DNA of 64,000 nucleotides from Candidatus Obscuribacter phosphatis (GTDB lineage Bacteria > Cyanobacteriota > Vampirovibrionia > Obscuribacterales > Obscuribacteraceae). Positions within the stretch are counted from its first letter, which is position 1, and each line of letters opens with the position of its first letter. Positions 16,690 to 25,288 of this stretch are shown one piece after another. The DNA is taken from the NCBI GenBank assembly GCA_001899315.1, contig MOYA01000003.1:594583-658582 (forward strand), read 5' to 3'. A program made the translations under genes and the position numbers. The notes under the pieces are model-generated. The model worked only from the letters and a program-made list of their open reading frames with translations. It ran no database searches and was not told where the DNA came from.

Positions 16690-16974
16690 ATGAAGCTCAA
16701 AGCCGAGGAAGTGGAGGCTTTGGAAGAGCTGCTGGCAGAAAACAGCAGCAACATAAAGGTGCGTGTTCAGCTAATTGCTTACTACTTTCATTCTTGCGTC
16801 CACTTTAGCGAAGAAATCGACCAGACAGAGACAAGCAGGCTGGCTCAGACATCCCTGCTAGATCTGATAACGAAACACTCTATTCATCTAGACTGGCTTA
16901 AGACAAACAACCCAGAGCACAGCGTGCTCACCAAGCAATGGGGACAGCCAATCTCGGACCAGCCAAACGACTAA
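16690..16974 (+). CDS. small helical hypothetical protein, TPR-like
   Basis: 94 aa from the ATG, helical and charged: AEEVEALEELLAEN then VRVQLIAYYFHS, resembling one TPR-type helix pair. The AAAGGA in front of the ATG is too close to act as its ribosome site. The frame stays open upstream with coding-like residues (SRDSELYLKG), so translation may start at a non-ATG codon near 16654-16660, just after the cupin stop. It is probably cotranscribed with the cupin. Function unknown. Confidence 0.6.
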   Translation: MKLKAEEVEALEELLAENSSNIKVRVQLIAYYFHSCVHFSEEIDQTETSRLAQTSLLDLITKHSIHLDWLKTNNPEHSVLTKQWGQPISDQPND

Positions 16975-17031
16975 AAAAGCAATAGAGCCTTTGCCGCCGC
17001 GCCTGCTCCAAGCCAATCCAATTCGAAAGAT

Positions 17032-17454
17032 CTAGCGCTCTGATGGACTATGAGAAAAATGTTTTTGCACTATGGCAAAGCGATTTTCCAGCGCACCACA
17101 GACAGTATCACACAGAGTATAGATACTTTGATCGGCAATGGAATAGAAAACAAACAAGCCCTGCTTGCGCCTTGCGAGAATACCCTGGTCGGCAAGTAAA
17201 GAGAGATGCTTACTAATATTGGCCTGGCTTGAGCCGGTTAACTGACAAAGCTCTTGCACCGATTTCTCGCCCTGCATCAAGTGCTGCAGCAGTTCTAAGC
17301 GCGAAGCCTCACCCAGGGCTCTAAACCTTGCCGCCACAAGCTCTAACGCCTCTTTAGAAAGCGGCTCTTTCTTTAGTTCTTGCCTTTCTTTGTCTTTGCT
17401 AGCGAGACGTTTGCTATCGAGCTTGTTTTCGTTCTTGCCTTTCTTTTCAGCCAT
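17032..17454 (-). CDS. ArsR-family transcriptional regulator, YgaV/SqrR-like context
   Basis: About 140 aa from the ATG at 17454, which has AAGGTG in front; an ATG 36 bp upstream is weaker. After a Lys-rich leader (about 35 residues) comes the ArsR winged helix: ARFRALGEASRLELLQHLM, then the recognition region LTGSSQANISKHLSLLADQGILARRKQG. A Cys pair (LCDTVCGALENRF) lies near the C-terminus and another Cys is in ELCQLTG, consistent with thiol-based sensing. It is divergent from a YgaP-like rhodanese, the same pairing as E. coli ygaV-ygaP, so repression of that gene and response to sulfide or reactive sulfur is a reasonable inference. Confidence 0.88.
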   Translation of the reverse strand: MAEKKGKNENKLDSKRLASKDKERQELKKEPLSKEALELVAARFRALGEASRLELLQHLMQGEKSVQELCQLTGSSQANISKHLSLLADQGILARRKQGLFVFYSIADQSIYTLCDTVCGALENRFAIVQKHFSHSPSER

Positions 17455-17599
17455 TCTTTCACCTTGAGCGTTAAGCATTAATAGGACCATAGCAATACAT
17501 AACTAAACCGTCAACAAACCACTTGCCTATTTAACCAAACATCGATATACTAATCACTAACAGCGAAAGATGCCGCCAGATCTAAAGAGGAATGCAAAA

Positions 17600-18124
17600 A
17601 TGAGTACCGCAAAGCTGGAAAAACTGCCCTGTACAGCAGTCTGTGAGGCGCTCAAAGCCCCTGAAAATATTCAGATCATAGATGTGCGCACACCGCTCGA
17701 ATTCGACGGCGTCAAGCTGGCTGGAGCGGTCAATATTCCTCTTGATGAAATTCAAAACCGCGCCGGAGAGATAAAGAAAGACAAGAAGCTGATTCTGGTC
17801 TGCAAATCGGGCATGCGGGCCGGCAGAGCAGCTGAAACATTGGGCAAGTACGGCTATGAAGCTTGCGTAATGGAAGGAGGCATGACCGCCTGGCAGAAAG
17901 CCGGTCTGCCTGTCTGTGCGGGCAAGGAAAGGCTGTCGCTGGAAAGACAGGTGCAACTAACCATCGGGCTTATGGTACTAAGCGGAGTTATCCTGGGCTT
18001 CACGGTCAATAAGCTTTTCTTTTTGATACCGGGCTTTATAGGCTGCGGACTTACCTTTGCCGGTCTAACCGGCACCTGCGCCCTTGCCCTTTTGATAGCT
18101 AAAGCCCCCTGGAACAAATTATAG
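17600..18124 (+). CDS. membrane rhodanese, YgaP-like
   Basis: About 174 aa from the ATG at 17600 (AGAGGA ahead of it). The rhodanese domain (about 10-105) has the active-site Cys in LVCKSGMRAGRA and the entry motif IIDVRTPLEFDG. The C-terminal 65 residues contain two membrane helices and match the YgaP-type inner-membrane domain (DUF2892: LSLERQVQLTIG, then FAGLTGTCALALLIAKAPWN). The enzyme would transfer sulfane sulfur at the cytoplasmic face of the inner membrane. The divergent ArsR gene is its probable regulator. Confidence 0.9.
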   Translation: MSTAKLEKLPCTAVCEALKAPENIQIIDVRTPLEFDGVKLAGAVNIPLDEIQNRAGEIKKDKKLILVCKSGMRAGRAAETLGKYGYEACVMEGGMTAWQKAGLPVCAGKERLSLERQVQLTIGLMVLSGVILGFTVNKLFFLIPGFIGCGLTFAGLTGTCALALLIAKAPWNKL

Positions 18125-18208
18125 AGAAATCAAATTATAGAGAAATCAAAATTTAGAGAAACCAAACTATAGAGCAGACTAGCCTATAGAGAAACCAAAC
18201 TCTAGACA
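18121..18208. repeat. degenerate ATAGAGAAAYCAAA tandem repeat
   Basis: Five imperfect copies of ATAGAGAAA(T/C)CAAA(C/T)T with a period of about 16-18 bp begin in the stop codon region of the rhodanese gene and fill most of the space to the convergent gene. No hairpin is apparent. Confidence 0.6.
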
Positions 18209-18244
18209 GTTTAGATAGACCCAAATAAATCTAAAAGCCCAAAT

Positions 18245-19093
18245 CTAATGGGCGAGCGCATCAACCAAGTCGGCGAAGTCCTTCTTTTGCTGATTAGAAA
18301 TGAGCACTTCTTTCAATGACTTAGTTTGCTTCATGCCGGTAGGGTACTGAAATTCTGACTCTTTGAAGGGCACCTGACTGCACTTTGTCAGGTCCAGACC
18401 ATATTTGCCGGCCAATTGATTACAAGGTCTTTCAAAGCTCATCCAGGGCATCTCTTTCTCAAACTTGGCTTTTGTTACTGCCCTCTGGCTAGTATTATCG
18501 AGAGCTCTGGCTTTCAAAAATCGCACCGGCACCACATCAGTAAGCGGCATATTGAAATAGCGACAAACCAGGTGTCCAACCTGCGGCGCTGTTTTGAAAT
18601 CTTCAGGCAGCCAGGTGTGATTGCCTTCGGCACTGACATAAACTTTGCAGGTCAGCCCCCGCACTCTTTCTCGCCCGCTCTCTTTGTCGGCCGACATGTT
18701 AAACGGCATTTTCGAAATATTAGAAAGAGAAGCCGGCGAGAAGTAATCCAAAGATCCCTTCCATTCCAGCTTATCGGTAGGATTGGCACAGCTAATCGCC
18801 CACTGCGGCGCTTTCGAGACAGTGACTGTGCCAGAGCTAAGATTGACCAGCTTTACGGCATTCTTGGCCAGAAAGACTCGATAATTACCGGTGCCAAAAT
18901 GGTTGTAGTCTAAAACCCACATGGTCTCGCCCGTTGCCCCAGCCGAGGCAGACAGGCAGGCAATGTGACCCCATAAGAAACCAGCCGAAAGCAAGCAGCA
19001 GCCCAAGAACGAGACTGCCGCCAGCTTCAATTTAAGGGAAGAGGACTCTGCCCGCACCAAGCGCCAAACTAAGTTTATTTCGCCAAACAGCAT
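18245..19093 (-). CDS. exported or membrane-anchored hypothetical protein
   Basis: 282 aa. A hydrophobic segment at about 22-45 (LKLAAVSFLGCCLLSAGFLWG) follows a basic stretch and acts as a signal peptide or anchor. The remainder is a strand-rich extracytoplasmic domain with regularly spaced aromatic residues (TMWVLDYNHFGTGNYRVFL, LTCKVYVSAEGNHTWLPEDF) that resembles periplasmic DUF4412- or LolA-like folds, though I cannot assign one. Five Cys fall in the external part. The downstream gene is convergent and no partner is obvious. Confidence 0.75.
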   Translation of the reverse strand: MLFGEINLVWRLVRAESSSLKLKLAAVSFLGCCLLSAGFLWGHIACLSASAGATGETMWVLDYNHFGTGNYRVFLAKNAVKLVNLSSGTVTVSKAPQWAISCANPTDKLEWKGSLDYFSPASLSNISKMPFNMSADKESGRERVRGLTCKVYVSAEGNHTWLPEDFKTAPQVGHLVCRYFNMPLTDVVPVRFLKARALDNTSQRAVTKAKFEKEMPWMSFERPCNQLAGKYGLDLTKCSQVPFKESEFQYPTGMKQTKSLKEVLISNQQKKDFADLVDALAH

Positions 19094-19196
19094 TTATTTC
19101 GCCAAAGACTATCTGATTATTCAAGAATAGCAAACAAACAGAGCTGAGAGTTAAGGCAGCTCAGTTTCAAATCTCTCTCGCTTCAAGTCTCTAGAT

Positions 19197-20825
19197 TCAA
19201 GCTTTTCCCGATTCAAGCTCGCCCGGCGACGGCTTGGGCGAATCCGCCGCGGTTACAGCATCGCCATTTTCTGCTTCAGCAATGACTTCGTCATCGTTGC
19301 CGGTCCATAGTGCGTCAATTTCGGTCTGCAACTTATGCAGACTGCCTTCGCTGATAAGCCCTTCTTTCACTAAACCCCGCAGACAATCTTTCTCCAATTC
19401 CTGCAGCCGTCTCGTTGTTTCAGACTCTTCCAAGAGCTTTATTGAGGCATCTTCTAAATGCAGATCTTCAATTTTGCGTTTAATATCGTCCTTGGCACTT
19501 TCTATCTGACCACGCAGTTTTTCAAAAAGCATAGCTGAAATGGCGCCGGTACGCGACTGCCCATCAAGATAAGCCAGGGCTCTCTTTTTAGCGATAAGCT
19601 GCGCTTTCAGCTCTTTGTACTGCACTTGCTTGGGGTCGGAAACAGCCATCTTCATAAGTTTGACTAGGGGCTCAATGGTGAGTCCGGGCAAAAGCAGTGT
19701 AAAGAGCACGACACCAAATGTGGTGATAGTAATCATCTCTTTGTAGGCATAGCCATCGGGAATACTGAGAGCCAGCGCCATACAAAGCGAGCCCCGCAGC
19801 GCGCCCCAAAAAAGCAGATGCCGCCAGCGCCAGGGTATCTTATGCCTGGGCGTAGAAAGAAATGGACAGAGACCATAGACCACAACGGCTCTAGCGGCAA
19901 GGATAGCCGCTATACCCACACCAATTTGCAAGCCATATTTTTGCAGCAGGTCAAACTTTACTTGCAAGCCAATCAAGAGAAAGATAAGTGAATTGACCAG
20001 AAAGGCCGTGTATTCCCAAAAAGAGTTGACCGCCATACGGGTCAAGGGCGACATACCGGTGCGGCTGCCGAAATTACCCATGACGATGCCGGCTGAAACC
20101 ACGCTCAAAACGGCTGAAACATGCATTTGCTCAGCCAAAAGATAAGAGCTGTAGGCAAGAATTGTAGTCAGGGTAATCTCAAGTAAGTGGTCGTCAAAAA
20201 CTTTGGTTATGCGAGAAGCGGCATAACCAAGCGCCGCACCTATACCGGCGCCACCCAAGACCACCAAGAAAAACTCGCCCACAGTCTGCACCGGGGCAAA
20301 AGCACTGCCACTAAGCACTATGGCCAATACTAACTTGAAGGCGACCACCGCTGTGCCGTCATTGAACAAGCTCTCGCCCTCTAAGAGCATGGTCAAATGA
20401 CGGTTCATGCCAAGCTTGCGGAAGAGCGCCAAGACCGAAATCGGGTCGGTGGCTGCCACCATCGCCCCAAATAGATAGGCTGCACCCACCGGCACACCGG
20501 CAAATGTGTACATAAACCAAGCCACCAAAAGCATGTTGATTACTACCCCGAGGGTAGCAAGCACTGTTACAGGCTTCCAAGCCTCTTTCAATTCGCGCAG
20601 TTCAATATTCCAAGAAGCCTCAAAGAGCACCGCCGGCAAAAAAATCAAAAGAATCAGTTCGGGGGTCATCTCTACTGTCGGCAAAAGATGAAAGACACCA
20701 ATTATCAAACCGACAATGACAAGAGCGATGGAATATGGCAGCCTCACCCATTTGACGGTCATGGCGACACTGGCTGTGACCATCAATAAAACAATAAATA
20801 TGTCTAGGTGAAAAGACTCGCGCAA
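19197..20825 (-). CDS. CPA1-family Na+/H+ antiporter (NhaP-like)
   Basis: 542 aa: about 12 membrane helices over residues 5-400, then a charged cytoplasmic tail of about 140 residues with coiled-coil character. The CPA1 signatures are present: VAATDPISVLALF around the conserved Asp, and EGESLFNDGTAVVAF with the Asn-Asp ion-binding pair. It exchanges sodium or potassium for protons across the inner membrane for pH and ion homeostasis. The long tail is typical of regulatory C-termini. Monocistronic by spacing. Confidence 0.93.
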   Translation of the reverse strand: MRESFHLDIFIVLLMVTASVAMTVKWVRLPYSIALVIVGLIIGVFHLLPTVEMTPELILLIFLPAVLFEASWNIELRELKEAWKPVTVLATLGVVINMLLVAWFMYTFAGVPVGAAYLFGAMVAATDPISVLALFRKLGMNRHLTMLLEGESLFNDGTAVVAFKLVLAIVLSGSAFAPVQTVGEFFLVVLGGAGIGAALGYAASRITKVFDDHLLEITLTTILAYSSYLLAEQMHVSAVLSVVSAGIVMGNFGSRTGMSPLTRMAVNSFWEYTAFLVNSLIFLLIGLQVKFDLLQKYGLQIGVGIAAILAARAVVVYGLCPFLSTPRHKIPWRWRHLLFWGALRGSLCMALALSIPDGYAYKEMITITTFGVVLFTLLLPGLTIEPLVKLMKMAVSDPKQVQYKELKAQLIAKKRALAYLDGQSRTGAISAMLFEKLRGQIESAKDDIKRKIEDLHLEDASIKLLEESETTRRLQELEKDCLRGLVKEGLISEGSLHKLQTEIDALWTGNDDEVIAEAENGDAVTAADSPKPSPGELESGKA

Positions 20826-21805
20826 ACCACACCTGCCTCAAGCAGTCCAAGGATACTTATGGACCTTTATAAATAATACCCATAAAGATGATAGCAAAGC
20901 CTAAAAGCCAAGCTTTCAACAATCTTACAGCCACAGTCAGACATTTATCAGACTCTAGCTAGCAGAGAAAAGACAGGAATCGGCTTGACTTGGCAAGAGC
21001 AGAGAAAAACAAAAGACTCTTGTTGAAGGCAATTATCTTGCCAAGCACCTGCTCAAAGTAAGAAGGTCGTTAAGCCTCTGTTCAGGCATTTGATCTGAGG
21101 GCAAATGCACACAACTTAAACACAATTTGGGACTAGTTTGGAATTACTGAGAGTTAAACAGCCAATGAAGAGCACGCGGAGAATTGATGCAATCACAAGT
21201 AAGACAAAAAAAGAGTACAGCAGCAAGCGCCCTGTCGCAGCCTGGAGGAGCTGAAATATTGAGGGCAAAGAAAGAAGAGAAAGGAGAAACAAGCAGCACC
21301 GTATATGATGGCTCATCAGCAAGCAAATAGAGTTAGCTTCGGGCGAGCAACTTTATGAGATTAGCCGGTGCTGGTTTGGGCTCTCACCGCCCTACCTCGG
21401 TTCTTCACTCCAACTGAGGCTAGGGCGGTAAAGAGCCGCAAAGATAGGGCTAAAGAAGAGCTAAAGAAAGACTCACTGATTTGGGACTTCGCCTTGACAG
21501 AGAAATTAGTGATGCAGGCAAAATTTACTAAATAGGCGCAGTGAAAGATTTTTCCCAAAACTCTTTGCAATGCTGTCACGGTTAGTGGGGGCTTGAGGGC
21601 GGCGGGGCAGTCTGGTTCTTTAGCAGCCAAAAAAGACGCAGTCCAATTCAAACCACAAGTTCAAACCACAAATTCAAATTTGGACGCATCATAATATAAC
21701 AATCTGTTTAAGGGTATTCAGTGTGAGGAAAGAAGCAGAGATATAAAATAGATTCCTCCTCTTTTTCTTTGACCCTGGATAACACTTAACCCGGATAACA
21801 CCTAA
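20826..21805. other. 980-bp gap without a convincing gene
   Basis: Short open frames here (for example 21361-21651 minus) lack ribosome sites and recognisable protein features. A 10-bp perfect inverted repeat, CTTGGCAAGA at 20989-20998 and its complement at 21036-21045, encloses 37 nt and could fold in RNA. The region must hold the divergent promoters for the antiporter and the TPR gene. I see no other structure. Confidence 0.5.
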
Positions 21806-23131
21806 ATGGATAACGACTGGCAGAAGCCTTTCAAATTGGCTGTTGAAGCCTCTAGAGCCGGCAATCATGAGTATGCTGAACTCTTACTATCGACCGCCCT
21901 TTTGGAGGCTGAAGACTTCGGCAAAGCAGACGAGCGCTACATCATCACCCTGGTTGGCTTGACCGATGTGCTCACCAAGCAGTTCAAGTTCCGCAGAGCC
22001 GAAAAGACCGGTCGTCAGATCCTCGATATTTTCCGCGAAATTCACGGCACCGAGCATTTGTCTTATGCTGATTCGGCCTTTAGACTGGGGCAGATTTATC
22101 ACATGCAGCAAAAGTATGGACAGGCGGAGCCCTTATACAAAGCCGCTCTCAGCATCAAGACCAAACAACTGGGCGGCGAAAATGCCAGTGTCTTGCAAGT
22201 TTTGCATGCTTATGCCGATCTGCTCAATCAAACCCACCGCGAACTGGAAGCAGAAAATCTGAGAGCCTGCGCACAGAAAGCAGCGCAAGCTCGTCAGTCT
22301 AATAATTCGCTCAATGCCGTGCAACCGACCCCGCCACCCAGTCAAACTAACAATCAGACTGCCGCCGCTGGCGCCTCTGAACATGCCGCTTGGTCTGCCA
22401 AGGTGAGATTTGATGCAGCGGCAGCAGAAGTGCCAAACAAGGTGCCGGCTCTGTCCTATGAAGAGCTAGAGGAGAAAGCCGAAGCAGCCTTCGCCAGCGG
22501 ACATTACGACAAAGCTCTGGAATTTTGGAATCAAGCCATTTCGCAAGCGGAAGGCTTTGCCGCTAAAGATGCACGCCTGGGAAAAGCTCTAGACAAAGCC
22601 GGCGAAGTGCTTTTTGCTATGGAAAAATTTGGCCAAGCAGAAATGATCTGGGGTCGCTCCCTGCAATTAAAGATTTCGCTTTATGGCTCAAATCACCCCA
22701 ATGTCGCCGACACCGGACATCATCTAGCCGGGCTGCACTATTTGATGGGTCGCTATACCGAAGCCGAAAACTACGCCCGCAAATGCCTGCAAGTCTATAG
22801 CATCGCCTATGGCAAGAACCATGCTTCGGTGGCGCTCTGCCACCATAACTTAGCCACCTTGTTTCACGTGCAAGGTCGTTATGCCGAAGCCGAAACTGAA
22901 TACAACAATTGCATAAATATCAGAAAAGCAGCACTGGGACCGACCCACAAAGACACTATGCATGCCGAAAAAGGTCTAGCCGATCTGCTCAAGACTCTTG
23001 GTCGCGACAAAGAAGCCGAGCAAGTGAGCGCCAAGGCAAACGGCTTGGTGACCGGCAGTTGGAAAGCCCTTAAGCTGGACGCGAGCGAAGCACTGCAGCC
23101 GTCGCCTCCCAAAGAGCCACGCCGGCGCTGA
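21806..23131 (+). CDS. TPR protein, kinesin-light-chain type repeats
   Basis: 441 aa, cytoplasmic by lack of a signal peptide. Two blocks of tetratricopeptide repeats (about 10-160 and 225-415) are separated by an Ala/Gln/Pro linker (about 165-215). Repeats are about 42 residues with typical KLC signatures: HLSYADSAFRLGQIYHMQQKYGQAEPLYKAAL and ASVALCHHNLATLFHVQGRYAEAETEYNNCI-like helices (read in pieces). TPRs act as protein-interaction scaffolds; the partner is not evident. The gene is isolated, ending convergently against the next gene 20 bp away. Confidence 0.88.
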   Translation: MDNDWQKPFKLAVEASRAGNHEYAELLLSTALLEAEDFGKADERYIITLVGLTDVLTKQFKFRRAEKTGRQILDIFREIHGTEHLSYADSAFRLGQIYHMQQKYGQAEPLYKAALSIKTKQLGGENASVLQVLHAYADLLNQTHRELEAENLRACAQKAAQARQSNNSLNAVQPTPPPSQTNNQTAAAGASEHAAWSAKVRFDAAAAEVPNKVPALSYEELEEKAEAAFASGHYDKALEFWNQAISQAEGFAAKDARLGKALDKAGEVLFAMEKFGQAEMIWGRSLQLKISLYGSNHPNVADTGHHLAGLHYLMGRYTEAENYARKCLQVYSIAYGKNHASVALCHHNLATLFHVQGRYAEAETEYNNCINIRKAALGPTHKDTMHAEKGLADLLKTLGRDKEAEQVSAKANGLVTGSWKALKLDASEALQPSPPKEPRRR

Positions 23132-23152
23132 GCTTATATAAAACAACTGCCT

Positions 23153-24145
23153 TTACCAACTTGGTTTTTCTCTGGACGAAAGACCACGACTAAAGCCGGC
23201 CATCTGCCAGGCATACTGATTGAGACTGGGTTCTGAACCGGCGGGAATAGTCAAAATCTTCATTACTTCAGAGGCTCTTTCAATAGTTTCATTCTTAATG
23301 TCACCAAGCATAGTACCATCAGAAAAGTCTCCATCTTGAGCAGAAGCGGCTCGCCTAGCCCAAGTCTCATGGCTGGCCGCCATTTCATTTTGGTCCATTC
23401 CAGCCATCTGATCCCGCCACCCCATAGCTTCTTTACCTAAATCATAGACCGCAGGCAGAATCGCACCAGTGGCAACTTCTGCCTTGTATTCACTGGCGCC
23501 GTAAGAAGCCTGCAAAAGATAGTGCTCGGCATTGGCAAAATCTTGCTCGTCACCTTTTCTTAGAGTGCGCATATCAGCCCAGGCGGCCCCCATCTGCGCT
23601 TCGCCGCCAAGTTCGCTATTGTGTTCTAAGGACAGACGGGCAAGTAAAGCCACGCGTTCATTGTCAACAGCCTGACTGCCGTCTTGCGGCAAAGCTTGGT
23701 CTAAAAAGTTCTTGAGAGCCTGGGGATTTTTCTCTTCTAAAGCCTGGGCGAAAACGCCCTTACCTTCGCTCACCAGCGCAGGGTCTACGCTGTCAACCAT
23801 GTCGCCGCGACGACCAGAGCCAAATGCCTCTTTGGCGGCATCAGCCATACCGCTAAAGACTGCCACTGTATGATTGCCTATATCTGAGACCAGGCTGCCA
23901 TTAGAAAAGGCACCGTCGACTGCCCGATCAAAGTTGCTACCCACCGAATCTACATTGGCACCAATATCTATGCTTAAAGAGGGTAAGACACCTTGCGCTT
24001 CCATCTTGCCAGTCTGCTCTGCCTGCATCACAAGCGGCTTGGTCAAGTTGTCGGCGTCAAAGTCTACTGCCGACTGCAAAGCTTCTGCAGTTTGCGGCTG
24101 CATATCGCCCTGACGATTTTTAAATTCGAGGTCTCTTTCTGCCAT
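23153..24145 (-). CDS. hypothetical protein, 330 aa
   Basis: I do not recognise it. The start at 24145 (MAERDLEFKN) has an AGGA ahead of it and is preferred over one 42 bp upstream. The protein is acidic, Ala/Asp-rich and helical, with no signal peptide and no membrane helix. The middle (about 140-240) has helix-turn-helix spacing reminiscent of repeat proteins (ALEEKNPQALKNFLDQALPQ, ANAEHYLLQASYGASEY). A GTCA direct repeat with an 11-bp period lies at 24208-24222 but in the reverse orientation and without a matching -10. Confidence 0.65.
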   Translation of the reverse strand: MAERDLEFKNRQGDMQPQTAEALQSAVDFDADNLTKPLVMQAEQTGKMEAQGVLPSLSIDIGANVDSVGSNFDRAVDGAFSNGSLVSDIGNHTVAVFSGMADAAKEAFGSGRRGDMVDSVDPALVSEGKGVFAQALEEKNPQALKNFLDQALPQDGSQAVDNERVALLARLSLEHNSELGGEAQMGAAWADMRTLRKGDEQDFANAEHYLLQASYGASEYKAEVATGAILPAVYDLGKEAMGWRDQMAGMDQNEMAASHETWARRAASAQDGDFSDGTMLGDIKNETIERASEVMKILTIPAGSEPSLNQYAWQMAGFSRGLSSREKPSW

Positions 24146-24289
24146 CTTAGTAAGTCCTGAAGAAAAACGGACAACGCCCTTGTGCAAAGAGTCTCTAATT
24201 TGGCAATGTCAAAGTTGTGTCAGAAAAACAGCTGTCTTAATTTAGGGGCTAATCTATAAAGAAATCTAGAGATAAATTTAGAGATAAAT

Positions 24290-25213
24290 TTAGCGCCGTA
24301 CATAGACAGTAAGAGCATCGCGCAGAAAACCATCCGATGCTTCCCAATTGGGAATGGCCACTGTTCTTTCTTCTTTCCAGCGCTTAGCCAGCAAATTGAA
24401 AAATTTGTCGTCGCCAGTGACGCCGCCAGGACCCTCGCCGACATAGACAAAGCGATTGCCTCGATAGTTTTTGAGCACGTCATAGGCAAAAGGTTCGTCA
24501 TGCGGAGGGAAGCTCATAAAGAGCGACCGATCGCCATGGGGTCTTACCGCCGAAGCATCGCCTTTGGCGATATCGGTCCAGGCTTTGACCGGGCTACCTT
24601 TATGAAAGTGATTGGCGGCGAGATCTGTGCCATGTTGATCAAAGGCCACCACGTCGGTCTTCATCGACCGCAAGAGACTCGCCCAATAGCCGGAACCGGC
24701 ACCGGCTTCCACCACCCGCCCTTCGGCGGCGATGGTGGCTAGAGCCTCTTGGTTGGGCACTGCCCAGGCATACTTATTGGTCAAGCCATAACGCATCTCT
24801 CTCTGCTGCCGAAAAGCCGCCATATATTCGCTGCTGCTCGAATCAATGCGCCCCCGAGCGATATCAATGGCACGGCGATAAGACGGATCTTTCTGCAAAG
24901 CAGTAAACTCTGCCAAATAGGGATTGGGTACAGCGACAGCGCGGGCTGTCGCCTCGTTAAGGTTGAGGGCGCGGGCTGTTGCCTCGTTAAGACTGAGGGC
25001 TCGGGCGCCTTCTGCGCCGGCCAATTGCTTTGGCAGCACCTCTTGGGCTAAAGCTTTCTTGACTAGAGTTTCCGGCCCAACAGCAGACTTGCCTGCTGCC
25101 TGGCTAAAGCCACCTAGCAAATGAGCGGCTTCTTCTGCCAGCCCTTTGGCCAGGGGCGCGGCGGCGCGTCCGGCTGCTTGAGCAATCTCTGCAATTTGAA
25201 CAGGGTTAGGCAT
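24290..25213 (-). CDS. SAM-dependent methyltransferase-like protein
   Basis: 307 aa. The C-terminal two thirds look like a class I methyltransferase: motif I GRVVEAGAGSGYWASLL (about 165-180), an acidic residue at the end of strand 2 (TDVVAFDQHG), and a motif-IV-like SLFMSFPPHDEPFAYDVL. The N-terminal 100 residues are Ala-rich helical with a duplicated stretch LNEATARA (about 75-95). Substrate unknown. Lacking any signal peptide, it is probably cytoplasmic. Gene order with its neighbours suggests no clear pathway. Confidence 0.75.
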   Translation of the reverse strand: MPNPVQIAEIAQAAGRAAAPLAKGLAEEAAHLLGGFSQAAGKSAVGPETLVKKALAQEVLPKQLAGAEGARALSLNEATARALNLNEATARAVAVPNPYLAEFTALQKDPSYRRAIDIARGRIDSSSSEYMAAFRQQREMRYGLTNKYAWAVPNQEALATIAAEGRVVEAGAGSGYWASLLRSMKTDVVAFDQHGTDLAANHFHKGSPVKAWTDIAKGDASAVRPHGDRSLFMSFPPHDEPFAYDVLKNYRGNRFVYVGEGPGGVTGDDKFFNLLAKRWKEERTVAIPNWEASDGFLRDALTVYVRR

Positions 25214-25288
25214 GAAAGAAAACCAGAGTAGTTACTCTTAGTTTAGCCAGCGCCCCTCGCCTGTAAATCGGGTTTTTACGTACAGACC

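Noticed and set aside
18121-18208. Possible attachment site or insertion-element end in the ATAGAGAAA repeats
   Set aside because: No flanking transposase, tRNA or inverted terminal repeat is visible; recorded only as a tandem repeat.
21361-21651. 96-codon open frame on the minus strand
   Set aside because: No ribosome site, no recognisable protein features and atypical composition; treated as non-coding.
24208-24222. GTCA pair with 11-bp period upstream of the gene at 24145
   Set aside because: The half-sites point away from the gene and no TAnnnT sits at the required distance on either strand, so it was not counted in the regulon.
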